Source: Virgibacillus sp. 7505
GTDB lineage: Bacteria > Bacillota > Bacilli > Bacillales > Amphibacillaceae
DNA: 64,000 nucleotides
NCBI RefSeq assembly: GCF_002272135.1
Contig: NZ_NPBF01000004.1
Coordinates: 186,001 to 250,000, forward strand
Direction: 5' to 3'
How positions within the stretch are numbered: the first letter of the stretch is position 1; every line of letters begins with the position of its first letter. The notes beneath the pieces are model-generated. The model was given only the letters and a program-made list of their open reading frames with translations. It made no database searches and was not told where the DNA came from. Positions 17,967 through 26,252 of this stretch are shown here, piece after piece. Both the position numbers and the translations under genes were made by a program.

Positions 17967-19350
17967 GTAATCCGACCTCCGTTAAAGATTTCGCTTTATG
18001 CAGCGTCTCGTGATATTCTGTCTCGGGGTCGGAATCATACACTAGTCCGGCTCCCGCCTGTACATACGCCTTGTTGTCTTTTATGATCATCGTTCGAATA
18101 GCCAGCGCCAGATCGAGATCGCCATTCATATTTATATAGCCTACCGCCCCGGCATAGAGCCCTCTTTTTTTCTTTTCAAAATGATTGATCAATTCCATTG
18201 CCCTAATCTTAGGAGCACCTGATACGGTTCCAGCAGGAAGTGCTGCAACCAATGCGTCCAATCCAGTCATATTATCTGCTAGTTCTCCTTGTACTTCAGA
18301 GACGATGTGCATGATATGCTGGTACTTTTCCACCGTCATATACTTTGTCAGCTCGACGGTGCCGACCTTACACACACGTCCCAGATCATTGCGGCTTAAG
18401 TCGACAAGCATCCGATGCTCTGCCAATTCCTTTTCATCGGCCAGCAGTTCAGTCGTCAGCTGTTCATCTTGCTCTGTCGTTTTACCACGGGGCCTTGACC
18501 CAGCAATCGGGTTAGCTGTCACTTTATTGCCGCTAGCTTTGATCAAGCTTTCAGGGGAAGCACCGAGTACGGTATAGTCCTCAAAATCGAGGAAGAACAT
18601 ATACGGCGAAGGATTGCTAGCCCGAAGCTTTCGGTAAAAGCTGAAAGCATCTCCATGGAAGTCTGCTGTCAATCGCTGCGAAAGCACTATCTGGAATACA
18701 TCACCGGCTTTGATGTACGCCTTGGCATCTTCCACCATCTGCATAAATGTTGCTTGATCCGTCTCAGGCTGGAAATAGACTGGCTTCAATACTGCATCGG
18801 GTATGTTCTTGAAGGTTGTAATCTCTCGCTCCATAACCTCCAAACGAGCCTGGAGCATATCCGCCGACCGGTTTCTCGCGCCATCAATAGCCAGTAAAGT
18901 GATCTGCTGATGCTTATGGTCATAAATGATGATATCCTCATAAAACATAAAATGAACTTCCGGCATACCAATCGGATCCTCTGGCACTTCTCCAATCACT
19001 TCGTATTGCCGGATCGAATCATATGCCATATATCCGACAGCACCGCCATAGAAAGGAAACTCAAGCGGCAGCTCCATTCCGCTTATCTGTTTCTTCAGAA
19101 CCTCTAACGGTTTATCTGCCAGCTTCTCTTCCTGTCCTGAAGACTTCAGCGTTGTATCCTGTCCCTGCCCAATCAATTCTTTATAAGGATTAGCTCCAAT
19201 GATGGAATAGCGACCCTTTCCTGTATGGTGTACCGAACTTTCCAGCAAAAACTTCTTTTCTCCTGCCAGCCGTTTATAAATTACGACAGGTGTGAGTGTA
19301 TCTCCGTTCAATTGCTTCTTCTGAAATCGAACACTATCCGTAACCGTCAT
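17947..19350 (-). CDS. trpE: Anthranilate synthase component I
   Basis: 467 residues. Converts chorismate to anthranilate with ammonia from TrpG. The tryptophan feedback element LLESS is at about residues 34-38, and the chorismate-binding core shows PIAGSRPRGKT, ELAEHRMLVDLSRND and AGTVSGAPKIRAMELI. I start at the ATG at 19350 because AAAGGGAG lies 8 bases upstream; the frame is open to 19398 but that segment encodes the T-box terminator. First gene of the operon. Confidence 0.96.
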   Translation of the reverse strand: MTVTDSVRFQKKQLNGDTLTPVVIYKRLAGEKKFLLESSVHHTGKGRYSIIGANPYKELIGQGQDTTLKSSGQEEKLADKPLEVLKKQISGMELPLEFPFYGGAVGYMAYDSIRQYEVIGEVPEDPIGMPEVHFMFYEDIIIYDHKHQQITLLAIDGARNRSADMLQARLEVMEREITTFKNIPDAVLKPVYFQPETDQATFMQMVEDAKAYIKAGDVFQIVLSQRLTADFHGDAFSFYRKLRASNPSPYMFFLDFEDYTVLGASPESLIKASGNKVTANPIAGSRPRGKTTEQDEQLTTELLADEKELAEHRMLVDLSRNDLGRVCKVGTVELTKYMTVEKYQHIMHIVSEVQGELADNMTGLDALVAALPAGTVSGAPKIRAMELINHFEKKKRGLYAGAVGYINMNGDLDLALAIRTMIIKDNKAYVQAGAGLVYDSDPETEYHETLHKAKSLTEVGLHDTADR

Positions 19351-19374
19351 CTTTTTCGCTCCCTTTTCTTTGAA

Positions 19375-19655
19375 ATAAAAAAACCGTCCCCTATGCACAT
19401 GATTGGTTCATGTGCATAGGGGACGGTTTTACACCGCGGTGCCACCTCTATTGAAAGCTCTTTTGCTTTCCTCTCATTCGGATACGAAAGCTTTAGCCTT
19501 GATATCCTATCCCGGTAACGGGGGAAGCCGGATTCCCCTACTATGTTTCAAGGAATCTCTCTGAAGTCCATTCCATGCTGCCGATTTGACCTGGATCTCA
19601 CCACACCAGGCTCTCTGTGCAAATCAAGCAGCATGTACTCCTCTTCATCAACGAG
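19375..19655 (-). promoter_or_regulatory. Promoter-proximal-to-trpE tryptophan T-box leader
   Basis: Second of two tandem T-boxes read in the minus direction. Seen in order: AGAGGAGTA near 19640, the stem I distal region with AGAGAGCC and GGTG, a specifier loop GAATGGACTTC with TGG (Trp) at 19570-19568, the T-box sequence AGGTGGCACCGCGG at 19447-19434, then a terminator with a ~21-bp stem and a run of T (19429-19375). Uncharged tRNA-Trp would pair with the specifier and the T-box bulge and favour the antiterminator, allowing trpE transcription. Confidence 0.93.
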
Positions 19656-19664
19656 TTATGTGTA

Positions 19665-19910
19665 TAAAAAAAGGGCAATCTCTCCAATAAAGGACGAGAT
19701 TACCCGTGGTACCACCTTTGTTAGCTAACGAACTAGCTCACTTTGCTCCTGCTATCGGGGGAGTTGCCGCCACAGCCTACTGGTCATTTCAGCTATGGTG
19801 CTCGGAAGTCCATTCACGTATGTGTCACACCGGTTTCCACCATCCACCGGCTCTCTGAAGTGACCACATAAGCTACTACTCTTCGTCTTCGCTCACGTAT
19901 CAGATATGTT
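19665..19910 (-). promoter_or_regulatory. Upstream tryptophan T-box leader (first of tandem pair)
   Basis: A complete T-box unit upstream of the other. Visible: AGTAGTAGC near 19875, CAGAGAGCCGGTGG (stem I distal part), specifier loop GAATGGACTTCC with TGG at 19812-19810, T-box AGGTGGTACCACG at 19717-19705, and a terminator stem GGGTAATCTCGTCC with GGAGAGATTGCCC (one bulge, one G-U) followed by seven T. Both units carry the same codon, so transcription must pass two tRNA-Trp checks in series. Confidence 0.92.
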
Positions 19911-19916
19911 GGATTC

Positions 19917-19945
19917 ATTGTATTACCCTTGTTTTCATTTGTCAA
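19917..19945 (-). promoter_or_regulatory. Sigma-A promoter of the trp operon
   Basis: Minus strand: -35 TTGACA (19945-19940), 17-base spacer, -10 TACAAT (19922-19917). Start of transcription expected near 19910, giving a ~560-base leader holding both T-boxes. It lies against the end of the helicase gene. Confidence 0.85.
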
Positions 19946-19952
19946 GGGCAAT

Positions 19953-21104
19953 TTACTCTGCATCCAGTAAATCAGGCTTGCCATTCTCTCCGAAAACAAG
20001 TTCTTTTCGCGGCAGATGCTGTTTTGTTTCTTTTTCAATTTGTTTTATTTGATGTCTGTCGCGAGGTGTCACAAAGGCTACCGTTAAGCCCGTACTGCCT
20101 GCCCTGCCTGTACGGCCGATGCGGTGGATATAGCTTTCAGTATCCTCCGGAAGATCGTAATTGAATACATGGGTCACACCTTCAACATCCAACCCCCGAG
20201 CTGCTACATCTGTTGCAACAAGGAACTGCGTCTTATACTCCCGGAAATTCTTCATAGCACGTTCCCGCTTTGCTTGTGATAAATCACCATGCAGTTCATC
20301 CGATTCGAAACCCTGCGCGCGCAAATACCCATGCAGCTCAGAAGCACGTCTTCTTGTCCGGCAGAAGATAATAGCAGCAAATGGACGATACATTTGCAAT
20401 AACACCTTCAATGCATTCCGCTTCTCACGATCAGACATTTCCAGGACAATCTGCTTTATTTCCTTCAGAGTCACATTGGTTGTTTGAATGGTGATTTCCT
20501 TTGGCTTTTGCATCTGGGAGGATGCCAGCTGGCGGATTTCCTTCGGCATTGTAGCAGAGAACAGCAGTGTTTGTTTCGTATTCGGCAATGCATTTGCAAC
20601 GTCCTTTACATCATGCCAGAATCCCATATGCAGCATCTGATCTGCCTCATCCAGCACGAATGTCCGGACATGGGAAAGATCCACTGTGCCGCGCCGCATA
20701 TGGTCGAGCAGACGTCCCGGTGTCGCGACAACGATATCCACTCTGCCTTCCAGCTTCTTAAGCTGCTTGACGATATCCTGACCGCCATAGACTGCCAACG
20801 TACCAATTTCTTCTTCCGGATGAATCAGCTTCGCCAGTTCATCATAGATCTGGATAGCCAGCTCCCTCGTCGGGCTCAGAATAAGTGCCTGAATGCCAGC
20901 ACTATCAGCTTCCAGCATTTCCAATATCGGCAGCAGGAATGCAAGTGTCTTACCAGTACCTGTCTGTGCTTTGGCAATCACATCTTTTCCAGCCAAAATT
21001 TCTGGAATAGCTTGCTTTTGAACAGGTGTTGGTTCTGTCAGACCTAATTTATGTAATATTTCCAAACGATTATTTTGTAAGTTCAGATCATTGAACACGT
21101 TCAT
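19953..21104 (-). CDS. DEAD-box RNA helicase (YfmL/CshE type)
   Basis: 383 residues, nearly only the helicase core, without the long basic tail of CshA. Motifs in order: Q motif (GLTEPTPVQKQAI), I AQTGTGKT, Ia PTRELAIQ, II VLDEADQM, III SAT, V TDVAARGLD, VI HRIGRTGR. The short size and spacing fit the YfmL-like group, linked in B. subtilis to ribosome assembly and cold growth. Start at 21104 after AGAGGGAA. Its 3' end touches the trp promoter. Confidence 0.92.
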   Translation of the reverse strand: MNVFNDLNLQNNRLEILHKLGLTEPTPVQKQAIPEILAGKDVIAKAQTGTGKTLAFLLPILEMLEADSAGIQALILSPTRELAIQIYDELAKLIHPEEEIGTLAVYGGQDIVKQLKKLEGRVDIVVATPGRLLDHMRRGTVDLSHVRTFVLDEADQMLHMGFWHDVKDVANALPNTKQTLLFSATMPKEIRQLASSQMQKPKEITIQTTNVTLKEIKQIVLEMSDREKRNALKVLLQMYRPFAAIIFCRTRRRASELHGYLRAQGFESDELHGDLSQAKRERAMKNFREYKTQFLVATDVAARGLDVEGVTHVFNYDLPEDTESYIHRIGRTGRAGSTGLTVAFVTPRDRHQIKQIEKETKQHLPRKELVFGENGKPDLLDAE

Positions 21105-21213
21105 GTTGTTCCCTCTTTCATACTTTTTCCATAATTATTATGTGAAGTTTCCATAGAAGTACGCGCGAAAAGTTTGTAAGATACTAGTATACACATAAAA
21201 AGGGGGAAATTAT

Positions 21214-21342
21214 ATGCAAAAGTGGCTGATCGGCATTTTTGTCCTGCTGATCATCAGTTTCAGCATAATCGGTCTTTTTCGAGGGGAAGGAAATATCCAA
21301 AGCATTAACGAGACAAGTAAATCTTCTGTAAATTTAAAATAG
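21214..21342 (+). CDS. Small membrane protein, 42 aa
   Basis: An ATG at 21214 with AGGGGGAAA 5 bases upstream opens a 42-codon frame. It encodes one hydrophobic helix (WLIGIFVLLIISFSIIGLF, residues 4-22) and a short polar tail. The upstream stretch has TATACA-like AT-rich sequence. The good ribosome site and membrane-helix pattern argue for a real small protein. I do not recognise a family. Convergent with the YocH-type gene. Confidence 0.6.
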   Translation: MQKWLIGIFVLLIISFSIIGLFRGEGNIQSINETSKSSVNLK

Positions 21343-21391
21343 TGATGCGTTTATCCTGCACACATGCGGGTAAACTATAATATAAATAAAA

Positions 21392-21425
21392 ACAGGCAGA
21401 GCAAACCGCCATTTGCTCCACCTGT
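21392..21425 (-). terminator. Terminator of the YocH-type gene
   Basis: 14-bp imperfect stem (ACAGGCAGAGCAAA with TTTGCTCCACCTGT, two mismatches), T-rich on the minus-strand exit side (TTTTATTTATATT). Confidence 0.7.
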
Positions 21426-21438
21426 TACGCTATTTGTA

Positions 21439-22281
21439 TTAGTCTAGTACTTTTACTGTTACAGTTTTACGTCCCCAGTTCAAAGCAGTTCCTTGATCAG
21501 GTACGTGTACATCGATCTTATTACCTTTGATTGCACCGCCAGTATCGCCTGCAATTGCTTCACCATAGCCTTCAACCCATACTTTGGATCCCAAAGGAAT
21601 GACACTAGGGTCTACTGCAATAACTTTCGCATTAGGATTAGCGTTCAAATCGATACCAGTTGCTGTTACACCAGAGCAACCTTCACATTGGCCAGTATAT
21701 GCAGTTGCGGATACTGTCAATTCTTTCGTTGCTTCTTGGCTAGTACTTGTAGCTGCTTTTTCTTCTTGGGCAGGAGCTGCTTCTTGTTTAGCAGGTTCTG
21801 CTTTTTGTTCTGTTTGTGCAGGTGCTTCTTGCTTTTCTTCTTGTTTAGGAGCTTCCTGTTTAGGAGCTTCTGTCTTAGCAGCTTCCTGCTTCACTGGTGC
21901 TGTTTCAGTTACAGCCCCGCCAGTTACAGCTAGTTGCTGACCTATTACAATCAAATCGGAATTAAGGCTGTTCCAAGATTTCAACTCGCCTACCGATATA
22001 TTGAACTTCCCTGCGATCTTAGAAAGAGAATCGCCTTTTTGTACTGTGTATGAGTCTGTTTGGTTTGTTTCTTTATCTATAGTTAATTTTTGATTAGGAA
22101 AGATTAGGTCAGAATCAAGTTGGTTAAGCTCTTTAAGCTGATCTACACTCACTTCGTATTTGTCTGCGATTTTCCAAAGAGAGTCCCCTGTTTGAACATT
22201 ATATTCAGCAGCTGATGCTGTTGTACTGAATGCCCCCGCAATTACTAGTCCTGTAGCTAAAGATACGACTGTTTTTTTCAT
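21439..22281 (-). CDS. yocH: Secreted LysM / 3D-domain cell-wall protein (YocH-like)
   Basis: 280 residues. Signal peptide 1-24 (cleavage after ASA). Two LysM domains (about 26-69 and 76-119, each with GDSLWKIA/GDSLSKIA) bind peptidoglycan. A Gln/Glu/Ala/Lys/Pro-rich linker (about 125-185) follows. The C-terminal 3D domain (about 188-280) has the three aspartates in AVDPSVIPLG, GDTGGAIKG and KIDVHV. The fold is that of MltA-like muralytic enzymes. B. subtilis yocH is a WalRK target, and a WalR-type site lies upstream here. Ribosome site AAGGAGGTAA. Confidence 0.93.
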   Translation of the reverse strand: MKKTVVSLATGLVIAGAFSTTASAAEYNVQTGDSLWKIADKYEVSVDQLKELNQLDSDLIFPNQKLTIDKETNQTDSYTVQKGDSLSKIAGKFNISVGELKSWNSLNSDLIVIGQQLAVTGGAVTETAPVKQEAAKTEAPKQEAPKQEEKQEAPAQTEQKAEPAKQEAAPAQEEKAATSTSQEATKELTVSATAYTGQCEGCSGVTATGIDLNANPNAKVIAVDPSVIPLGSKVWVEGYGEAIAGDTGGAIKGNKIDVHVPDQGTALNWGRKTVTVKVLD

Positions 22282-22656
22282 ACGTCGTTTACCTCCTTAA
22301 ATTTCTAACAGAACTTATGGTATCACATGGGCTTAGCCAGGTGGGTTACAGGAAGTTTAAGGTTATATTACAGGCTAGGCCTCCAGCAATACTATTGTTA
22401 CACTGTAATCTTTCTGTAATAAAACATTCGATAACCAAGCTTTTAGGGGCTTTTTTGTAATAAAAGGCCTCTCTTTATTCCATTAATTGTAAAATGACAA
22501 AATTAAATTTCTTGTTGACTTTGTTTGCACTCGCTTTTTTTCATTCGGTTTTTGTCGTTTTTCCGGCTTTATTGGGACAAATGTTACAAAATCAATCCTT
22601 GATTTCCCTTTTTTATTCCAATTACAGTAGAAAACAGGAGCGGGAGCTCCTGTTTT
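22282..22656. other. 375-base intergenic region upstream of yocH
   Basis: It holds the yocH leader and promoter region, the WalR-type box at 22404-22420 and the hairpin at 22627. On the minus strand two further TGTAA half-sites (TGTAAT near 22366, TGTAAC near 22344) lie 22 bp apart, on the same helix face. A 73-codon frame from 22494 runs into the nucleotidase gene and looks spurious. Confidence 0.6.
22404..22420 (+). promoter_or_regulatory. WalR (YycF) box
   Basis: TGTAAT-CTTTC-TGTAAT: two perfect half-sites of the WalR consensus TGTWAH separated by 5 bases. It is ~125 bases upstream of the YocH-type start codon. Control by the essential WalRK cell-wall system is expected from B. subtilis. 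Confidence 0.8.
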
Positions 22657-22660
22657 CTAC
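22627..22660 (-). terminator. Hairpin overlapping the nucleotidase stop codon
   Basis: 15-bp perfect stem GTAGAAAACAGGAGC / GCTCCTGTTTTCTAC with a 4-base loop. The stop codon lies inside the stem. The exit side on the minus strand lacks a clean T-run. Confidence 0.6.
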
Positions 22661-24234
22661 TTCTTCACTACCCAATTATGATTGCAAGTTGCTTCGATTA
22701 CATTTCGCTTGCTGATGTAATCTGCAATTAGTTCCGTCATATCTGTTGTGATCTCCCTGACAACATGCTTTCCTTTGAACATGACGTAATCTCCACCGCC
22801 AGCTGCCCGGTAATTATTCATTACTACCTCATACATCTCATCTGCAATGACAGGTGTGCCCTTGATGGTCAATTCCTGTACACGGTCTCCAATTTCACGG
22901 CTGATATCCAATGTATAGTCTATTCCTTCCCACATGTCATAATTGTAGTGCTGCGGCTTAGGTTCCAGGAAGGAGCGGCTCACCTCAAGCTCACCCTCTT
23001 GATCCAAATTGAAGTAAGTAGCAGAGAGTTCGAGTGCATGCTTCATATCTGCTCCAGAAATCTCAATCACCTTTAACGTGTTTGGATAGATATAATTGGA
23101 GACGATATCGCGCATCGTAATATTCTGCGGAAAACCAGGCGAAGCATTATGAAACAATGCTGTACTGGAGATGGCAACATTTGCTGCATCCATCTGAACT
23201 TTATTGATGAACTCAATAAATGGTGTCTCCTTCACCCTCGTTTCAAAGGCATCATGGATGATCATATCTCCATTTATTTTCCCGATCGGCTGGTCCAGCC
23301 ATTTCTGTGTTTCCTCTTCATAGGAAGAAACTAGTCTCAGAATCGTTTCATCAGGCTGAATTTCATTCGTGATCGTATGTAATTTCGTCTCTGATGTGAC
23401 ACGTTTTCTACTATTATACAGATGCTCGACAGCAATCGAGACTTCTCCTAGGAATGCACCATTGGATCCAGGCTGCACAACGGTCACATTATTCACCTTT
23501 TCAGCAAGTGATCGATGCTGGTGACCGGTGACCAGAATATCAATTCCTTCTATTGAATGGCAAATTTCATAGCCTACATTTTCGCCAGTAAGTGATTCTG
23601 TTGGTTCTCCGGTTTCCAGATCACGTTCGAACCCGCCATGATAAGCAACGATAAGGACATCAGGCTGTTCTTTTTCCCGAACTTCCTTCACCCATCTTCT
23701 CGTCGATTCCAGGACATGCTCGAACGTAAGCCCCTCAATGTGGTTCGGATCTTCCCAGTTAGGAATGAAATGAGTGGTGACACCAATGACCGCCAGTTTC
23801 ACGCCATCAATCTGCTTGATTTCATATGGTCTGCCAAAGACAGGTTCCTTTTTCGTCTCATCAAGTATATTGCCACAAAGGTAAGGAAACTCTGCAAGCT
23901 GGATTGCTGACTGCAGATACGGCATGCCATAGTTGAATTCATGATTTCCTATTACCGCAGCATCATATTTGAGCTCGTTCATGCATCTGATCAAGGGGTT
24001 ATCCTTATCTGCTTGGTATTTTGCATGATGATACGTCAGCGGTGTCCCTTGTATCATATCCCCATTATCCAGCAGCAGAACATGCTTCTTTTCTTCTCTT
24101 ATTCTTTTAATCAAGGTAGCTACCCGTGCCAGTCCCTGAGGAGCTGGTTCGTGATCCCGGTATGTAGTAGGAAAGATATTTCCATGCACATCACTAGTAA
24201 CGAGCATGGTGATATTTGTCACTTTTTCAGACAT
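22657..24234 (-). CDS. Cytoplasmic 5'-nucleotidase / 2',3'-cyclic phosphodiesterase-like metallophosphatase
   Basis: 525 residues without signal peptide. The N-terminal calcineurin-like domain has the dimetal motifs TSDVHGN (13-19), DNGDMIQG, GNHEFNYG, AYHGG and TGHQH. The C-terminal 5'-nucleotidase domain (about 335-525) ends in NYRAAGGGDYVMFKGK, the nucleoside-stacking region. The layout matches YunD-type and CpdB/UshA-type enzymes, but the absence of an export signal implies an intracellular nucleotide or cyclic-nucleotide substrate. Strong ribosome site TCGGAGGAA. Divergent from the phn importer; the shared intergenic region carries PhoP-type repeats. Confidence 0.9.
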   Translation of the reverse strand: MSEKVTNITMLVTSDVHGNIFPTTYRDHEPAPQGLARVATLIKRIREEKKHVLLLDNGDMIQGTPLTYHHAKYQADKDNPLIRCMNELKYDAAVIGNHEFNYGMPYLQSAIQLAEFPYLCGNILDETKKEPVFGRPYEIKQIDGVKLAVIGVTTHFIPNWEDPNHIEGLTFEHVLESTRRWVKEVREKEQPDVLIVAYHGGFERDLETGEPTESLTGENVGYEICHSIEGIDILVTGHQHRSLAEKVNNVTVVQPGSNGAFLGEVSIAVEHLYNSRKRVTSETKLHTITNEIQPDETILRLVSSYEEETQKWLDQPIGKINGDMIIHDAFETRVKETPFIEFINKVQMDAANVAISSTALFHNASPGFPQNITMRDIVSNYIYPNTLKVIEISGADMKHALELSATYFNLDQEGELEVSRSFLEPKPQHYNYDMWEGIDYTLDISREIGDRVQELTIKGTPVIADEMYEVVMNNYRAAGGGDYVMFKGKHVVREITTDMTELIADYISKRNVIEATCNHNWVVKK

Positions 24235-24311
24235 ACTTTTGATTCCTCCGACCTATTTTTCAGAATTAAAACAGTTTTTGCTATTATCTATCATAACATG
24301 CCAAAACTATC

Positions 24312-24339
24312 TTTACATTCTTATTACAGTAAGTTAACA
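24312..24339 (+). promoter_or_regulatory. PhoP-type box (three direct repeats)
   Basis: TTTACA-N5-ATTACA-N5-TTAACA: three copies close to the TT(A/T/C)ACA repeat bound by Bacillus PhoP~P, each 11 bp apart. A -10-like TATAGT follows at 24360-24365. The start codon of phnD is at 24407. Induction under phosphate starvation is inferred. Confidence 0.72.
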
Positions 24340-24406
24340 TAAACTGGAACAAGTCGTGATATAGTTGTTCATGCAGTGCAAATTAAACAATTTTTGGGGG
24401 TATATC

Positions 24407-25333
24407 ATGTTTAAGAAAATTGCAGGTGTTGGCGCGACTCTATTTCTTGCAGCAGGGTTGCTAAGTGCGTGCGGATCTGACGATTCCAGTGCAGATGGCG
24501 GCAGCAACGGAGATTTGAAAGAATTGCGTGTGCAGTTCGTTCCTTCTCAGAATGCAGAAACACTTGAGGCAAAAGCAGAGCCGCTTGCAGATCTTCTCGA
24601 AGAAGAACTGGACATTCCTGTTGAAGTAAGTGTATCTACTAACTACAACACTATCATTGAGGCAATGGCTTCCGGCCAAGTAGATGTCGGTTTCCTACCG
24701 CCTACAGCATATGTATTGGCACATGACAAAGGTGCTGCAGATGTTATCCTCCAGTCCCAGCGTTACGGTGTCAATCCAGAAGACGGTTCGCCAACTGACG
24801 AATTAGTAGATTTCTACTTAGCACAATTCGTCGTGAAGAGCGATTCTGGTATTGATTCTCTTGAAGATTTGAAAGACAAGACGATTGCTGTTCAGGATGT
24901 AACATCCTCTGCAGGTTATGTATGGCCTGCCGGTGCACTTGATGCTGCTGGTTTGGACATTCAGTCCGACTTGACTCCAACGACTGTAAAAGGTCATGAT
25001 GCTGGTATCATCAGCGTATTGAATGGCGACACAGATGCTGCTGTAACATTCCAGGATGCACGTAACGTCGTTAAAGCTGACTACCCAACTGTATTCGAGG
25101 ATACAAAAGTAATTGCTACTACTGAAAAGATCCCGAATGATACGATCGCAGTCACTCCTGAAATCAATGACGAGTGGAAAGAAAAAATCACGGATGCCTT
25201 CATCAACATCGGTAAAGATCCGGAAGGTTTGGAAATCATCCGCGATGTTTACACACATGAAGGTTACGTAAAATCCGATGACAGTAAATTCGAAGTTGTT
25301 CGCGAGTATTCCGAAAAATTCGCACAAGAATAA
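24407..25333 (+). CDS. phnD: Phosphonate/phosphite/phosphate ABC importer, substrate-binding lipoprotein
   Basis: 308 residues. Lipoprotein signal with lipobox LSACG (Cys at about residue 22), then a low-complexity Asp/Ser/Gly linker and a type II periplasmic-binding fold of the PhnD family (VQFVPSQNAETLEAKAEPL; VSTNYNTIIEAMASGQVDVG). It captures oxyanions with a P-C or P-H bond outside the membrane and delivers them to the PhnE permeases. Start at 24407 after GGGGGT; an ATG at 24365 is in frame but lacks a ribosome site and would precede the signal peptide. No phosphonate-cleavage gene (C-P lyase, phosphonatase) is nearby, so phosphite or phosphate are possible ligands. Confidence 0.92.
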   Translation: MFKKIAGVGATLFLAAGLLSACGSDDSSADGGSNGDLKELRVQFVPSQNAETLEAKAEPLADLLEEELDIPVEVSVSTNYNTIIEAMASGQVDVGFLPPTAYVLAHDKGAADVILQSQRYGVNPEDGSPTDELVDFYLAQFVVKSDSGIDSLEDLKDKTIAVQDVTSSAGYVWPAGALDAAGLDIQSDLTPTTVKGHDAGIISVLNGDTDAAVTFQDARNVVKADYPTVFEDTKVIATTEKIPNDTIAVTPEINDEWKEKITDAFINIGKDPEGLEIIRDVYTHEGYVKSDDSKFEVVREYSEKFAQE

Positions 25334-25354
25334 TTGAATAATCAAGCTTTCAAT

Positions 25355-25394
25355 CCAGCCAGCCTGAGATTTCCTTAGACTGGCTGGGCTTTTG
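25355..25394 (+). terminator. Attenuating hairpin between phnD and phnC
   Basis: 13-bp stem (CCAGCCAGCCTGA with TTAGACTGGCTGG, two G-U type pairs), 7-base loop, GCTTTT tail. Such partial terminators leave more binding protein than ATPase. Confidence 0.7.
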
Positions 25395-25469
25395 TCTGTA
25401 TGTATATCTTTTCTTAACCGTATTTTTTCTGCTTTACTATTAAACTACATAAAAAGGTTGGTATAGAAA

Positions 25470-26252
25470 GTGATAGAATTTCGCAACGTTTCGAAAACAT
25501 ATCCGAATGGCGTCAAAGGTTTGAAAAACATCAACTTGACTATCGAAAAAGGCGAGTTTATTGTCATTGTTGGTCTTTCCGGTGCCGGTAAGTCTACATT
25601 GCTACGCTCGATTAATAGATTGCATGAAATTTCCGAAGGCGAAATCATGATCGATAATGAATCCATTACAGCTGCAAAAGGAAAGAACTTGCGTCATATC
25701 CGCCGTGATATCGGCATGATTTTCCAAAACTTCAATCTCGTTAAACGTTCTACTGTTCTGCGGAACGTACTTTCTGGCCGTGTCGCTTACCATTCTACTT
25801 TAAGAACTGTTTTCGGCTTATTCCCAAAAGAAGATGTCAACTTGGCCCTTAACGCTCTGGATCGTGTAAATATCATCGATAAAGCGTACACGCGCTCGGA
25901 TCAGCTTTCTGGCGGACAGCAGCAGCGTGTATCGATTGCCAGAGCTTTGGCACAGGAAGCTAAAATCATCCTTGCTGATGAACCAGTGGCCTCCCTTGAT
26001 CCGCTGACAACAAAACAAGTAATGGATGATTTGAAAAAGATCAACCAAGAGCTTGGCATCACGACTGTTGTCAACCTTCACTTCATTGATATTGCACGTC
26101 AATATGCAACACGCATTATCGGTTTGAATGCAGGAGAGGTCGTGTTCGACGGACCAGTAGAAGAAGCGACAGATGAGAAATTCCAGGAAATTTACGGACA
26201 GCAGCTGGAAAAAGAACAGCAGCGAGGGCCAATTGGAGCGGGTACCGAATGA
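25470..26252 (+). CDS. phnC: Phosphonate-type ABC importer ATP-binding protein
   Basis: 260 residues. Single ABC domain: Walker [10 protein letters not shown] (about 34-42), Q loop FQNFNLV, signature LSGGQQQR, Walker [14 protein letters not shown]. The family phrase [14 protein letters not shown] opens the protein. The start is GTG at 25470; a weak AAAGG lies 13-17 bases upstream, and no ATG fits the conserved N-terminus. Overlaps phnE by 4 bases. Confidence 0.94.
   Translation: MIEFRNVSKTYPNGVKGLKNINLTIEKGEFIVIVGLSGAGKSTLLRSINRLHEISEGEIMIDNESITAAKGKNLRHIRRDIGMIFQNFNLVKRSTVLRNVLSGRVAYHSTLRTVFGLFPKEDVNLALNALDRVNIIDKAYTRSDQLSGGQQQRVSIARALAQEAKIILADEPVASLDPLTTKQVMDDLKKINQELGITTVVNLHFIDIARQYATRIIGLNAGEVVFDGPVEEATDEKFQEIYGQQLEKEQQRGPIGAGTE

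Noticed and set aside
19401-19728. Small plus-strand frames in the trp leader
   Set aside because: They lie antisense to the two T-box leaders; the conserved RNA elements explain the sequence.
22494-22715. 73-codon frame with a hydrophobic N-terminus on the plus strand
   Set aside because: It lacks a ribosome site, runs through a 15-bp terminator stem and overlaps the nucleotidase gene in antisense; the hydrophobicity reflects T-rich intergenic sequence.
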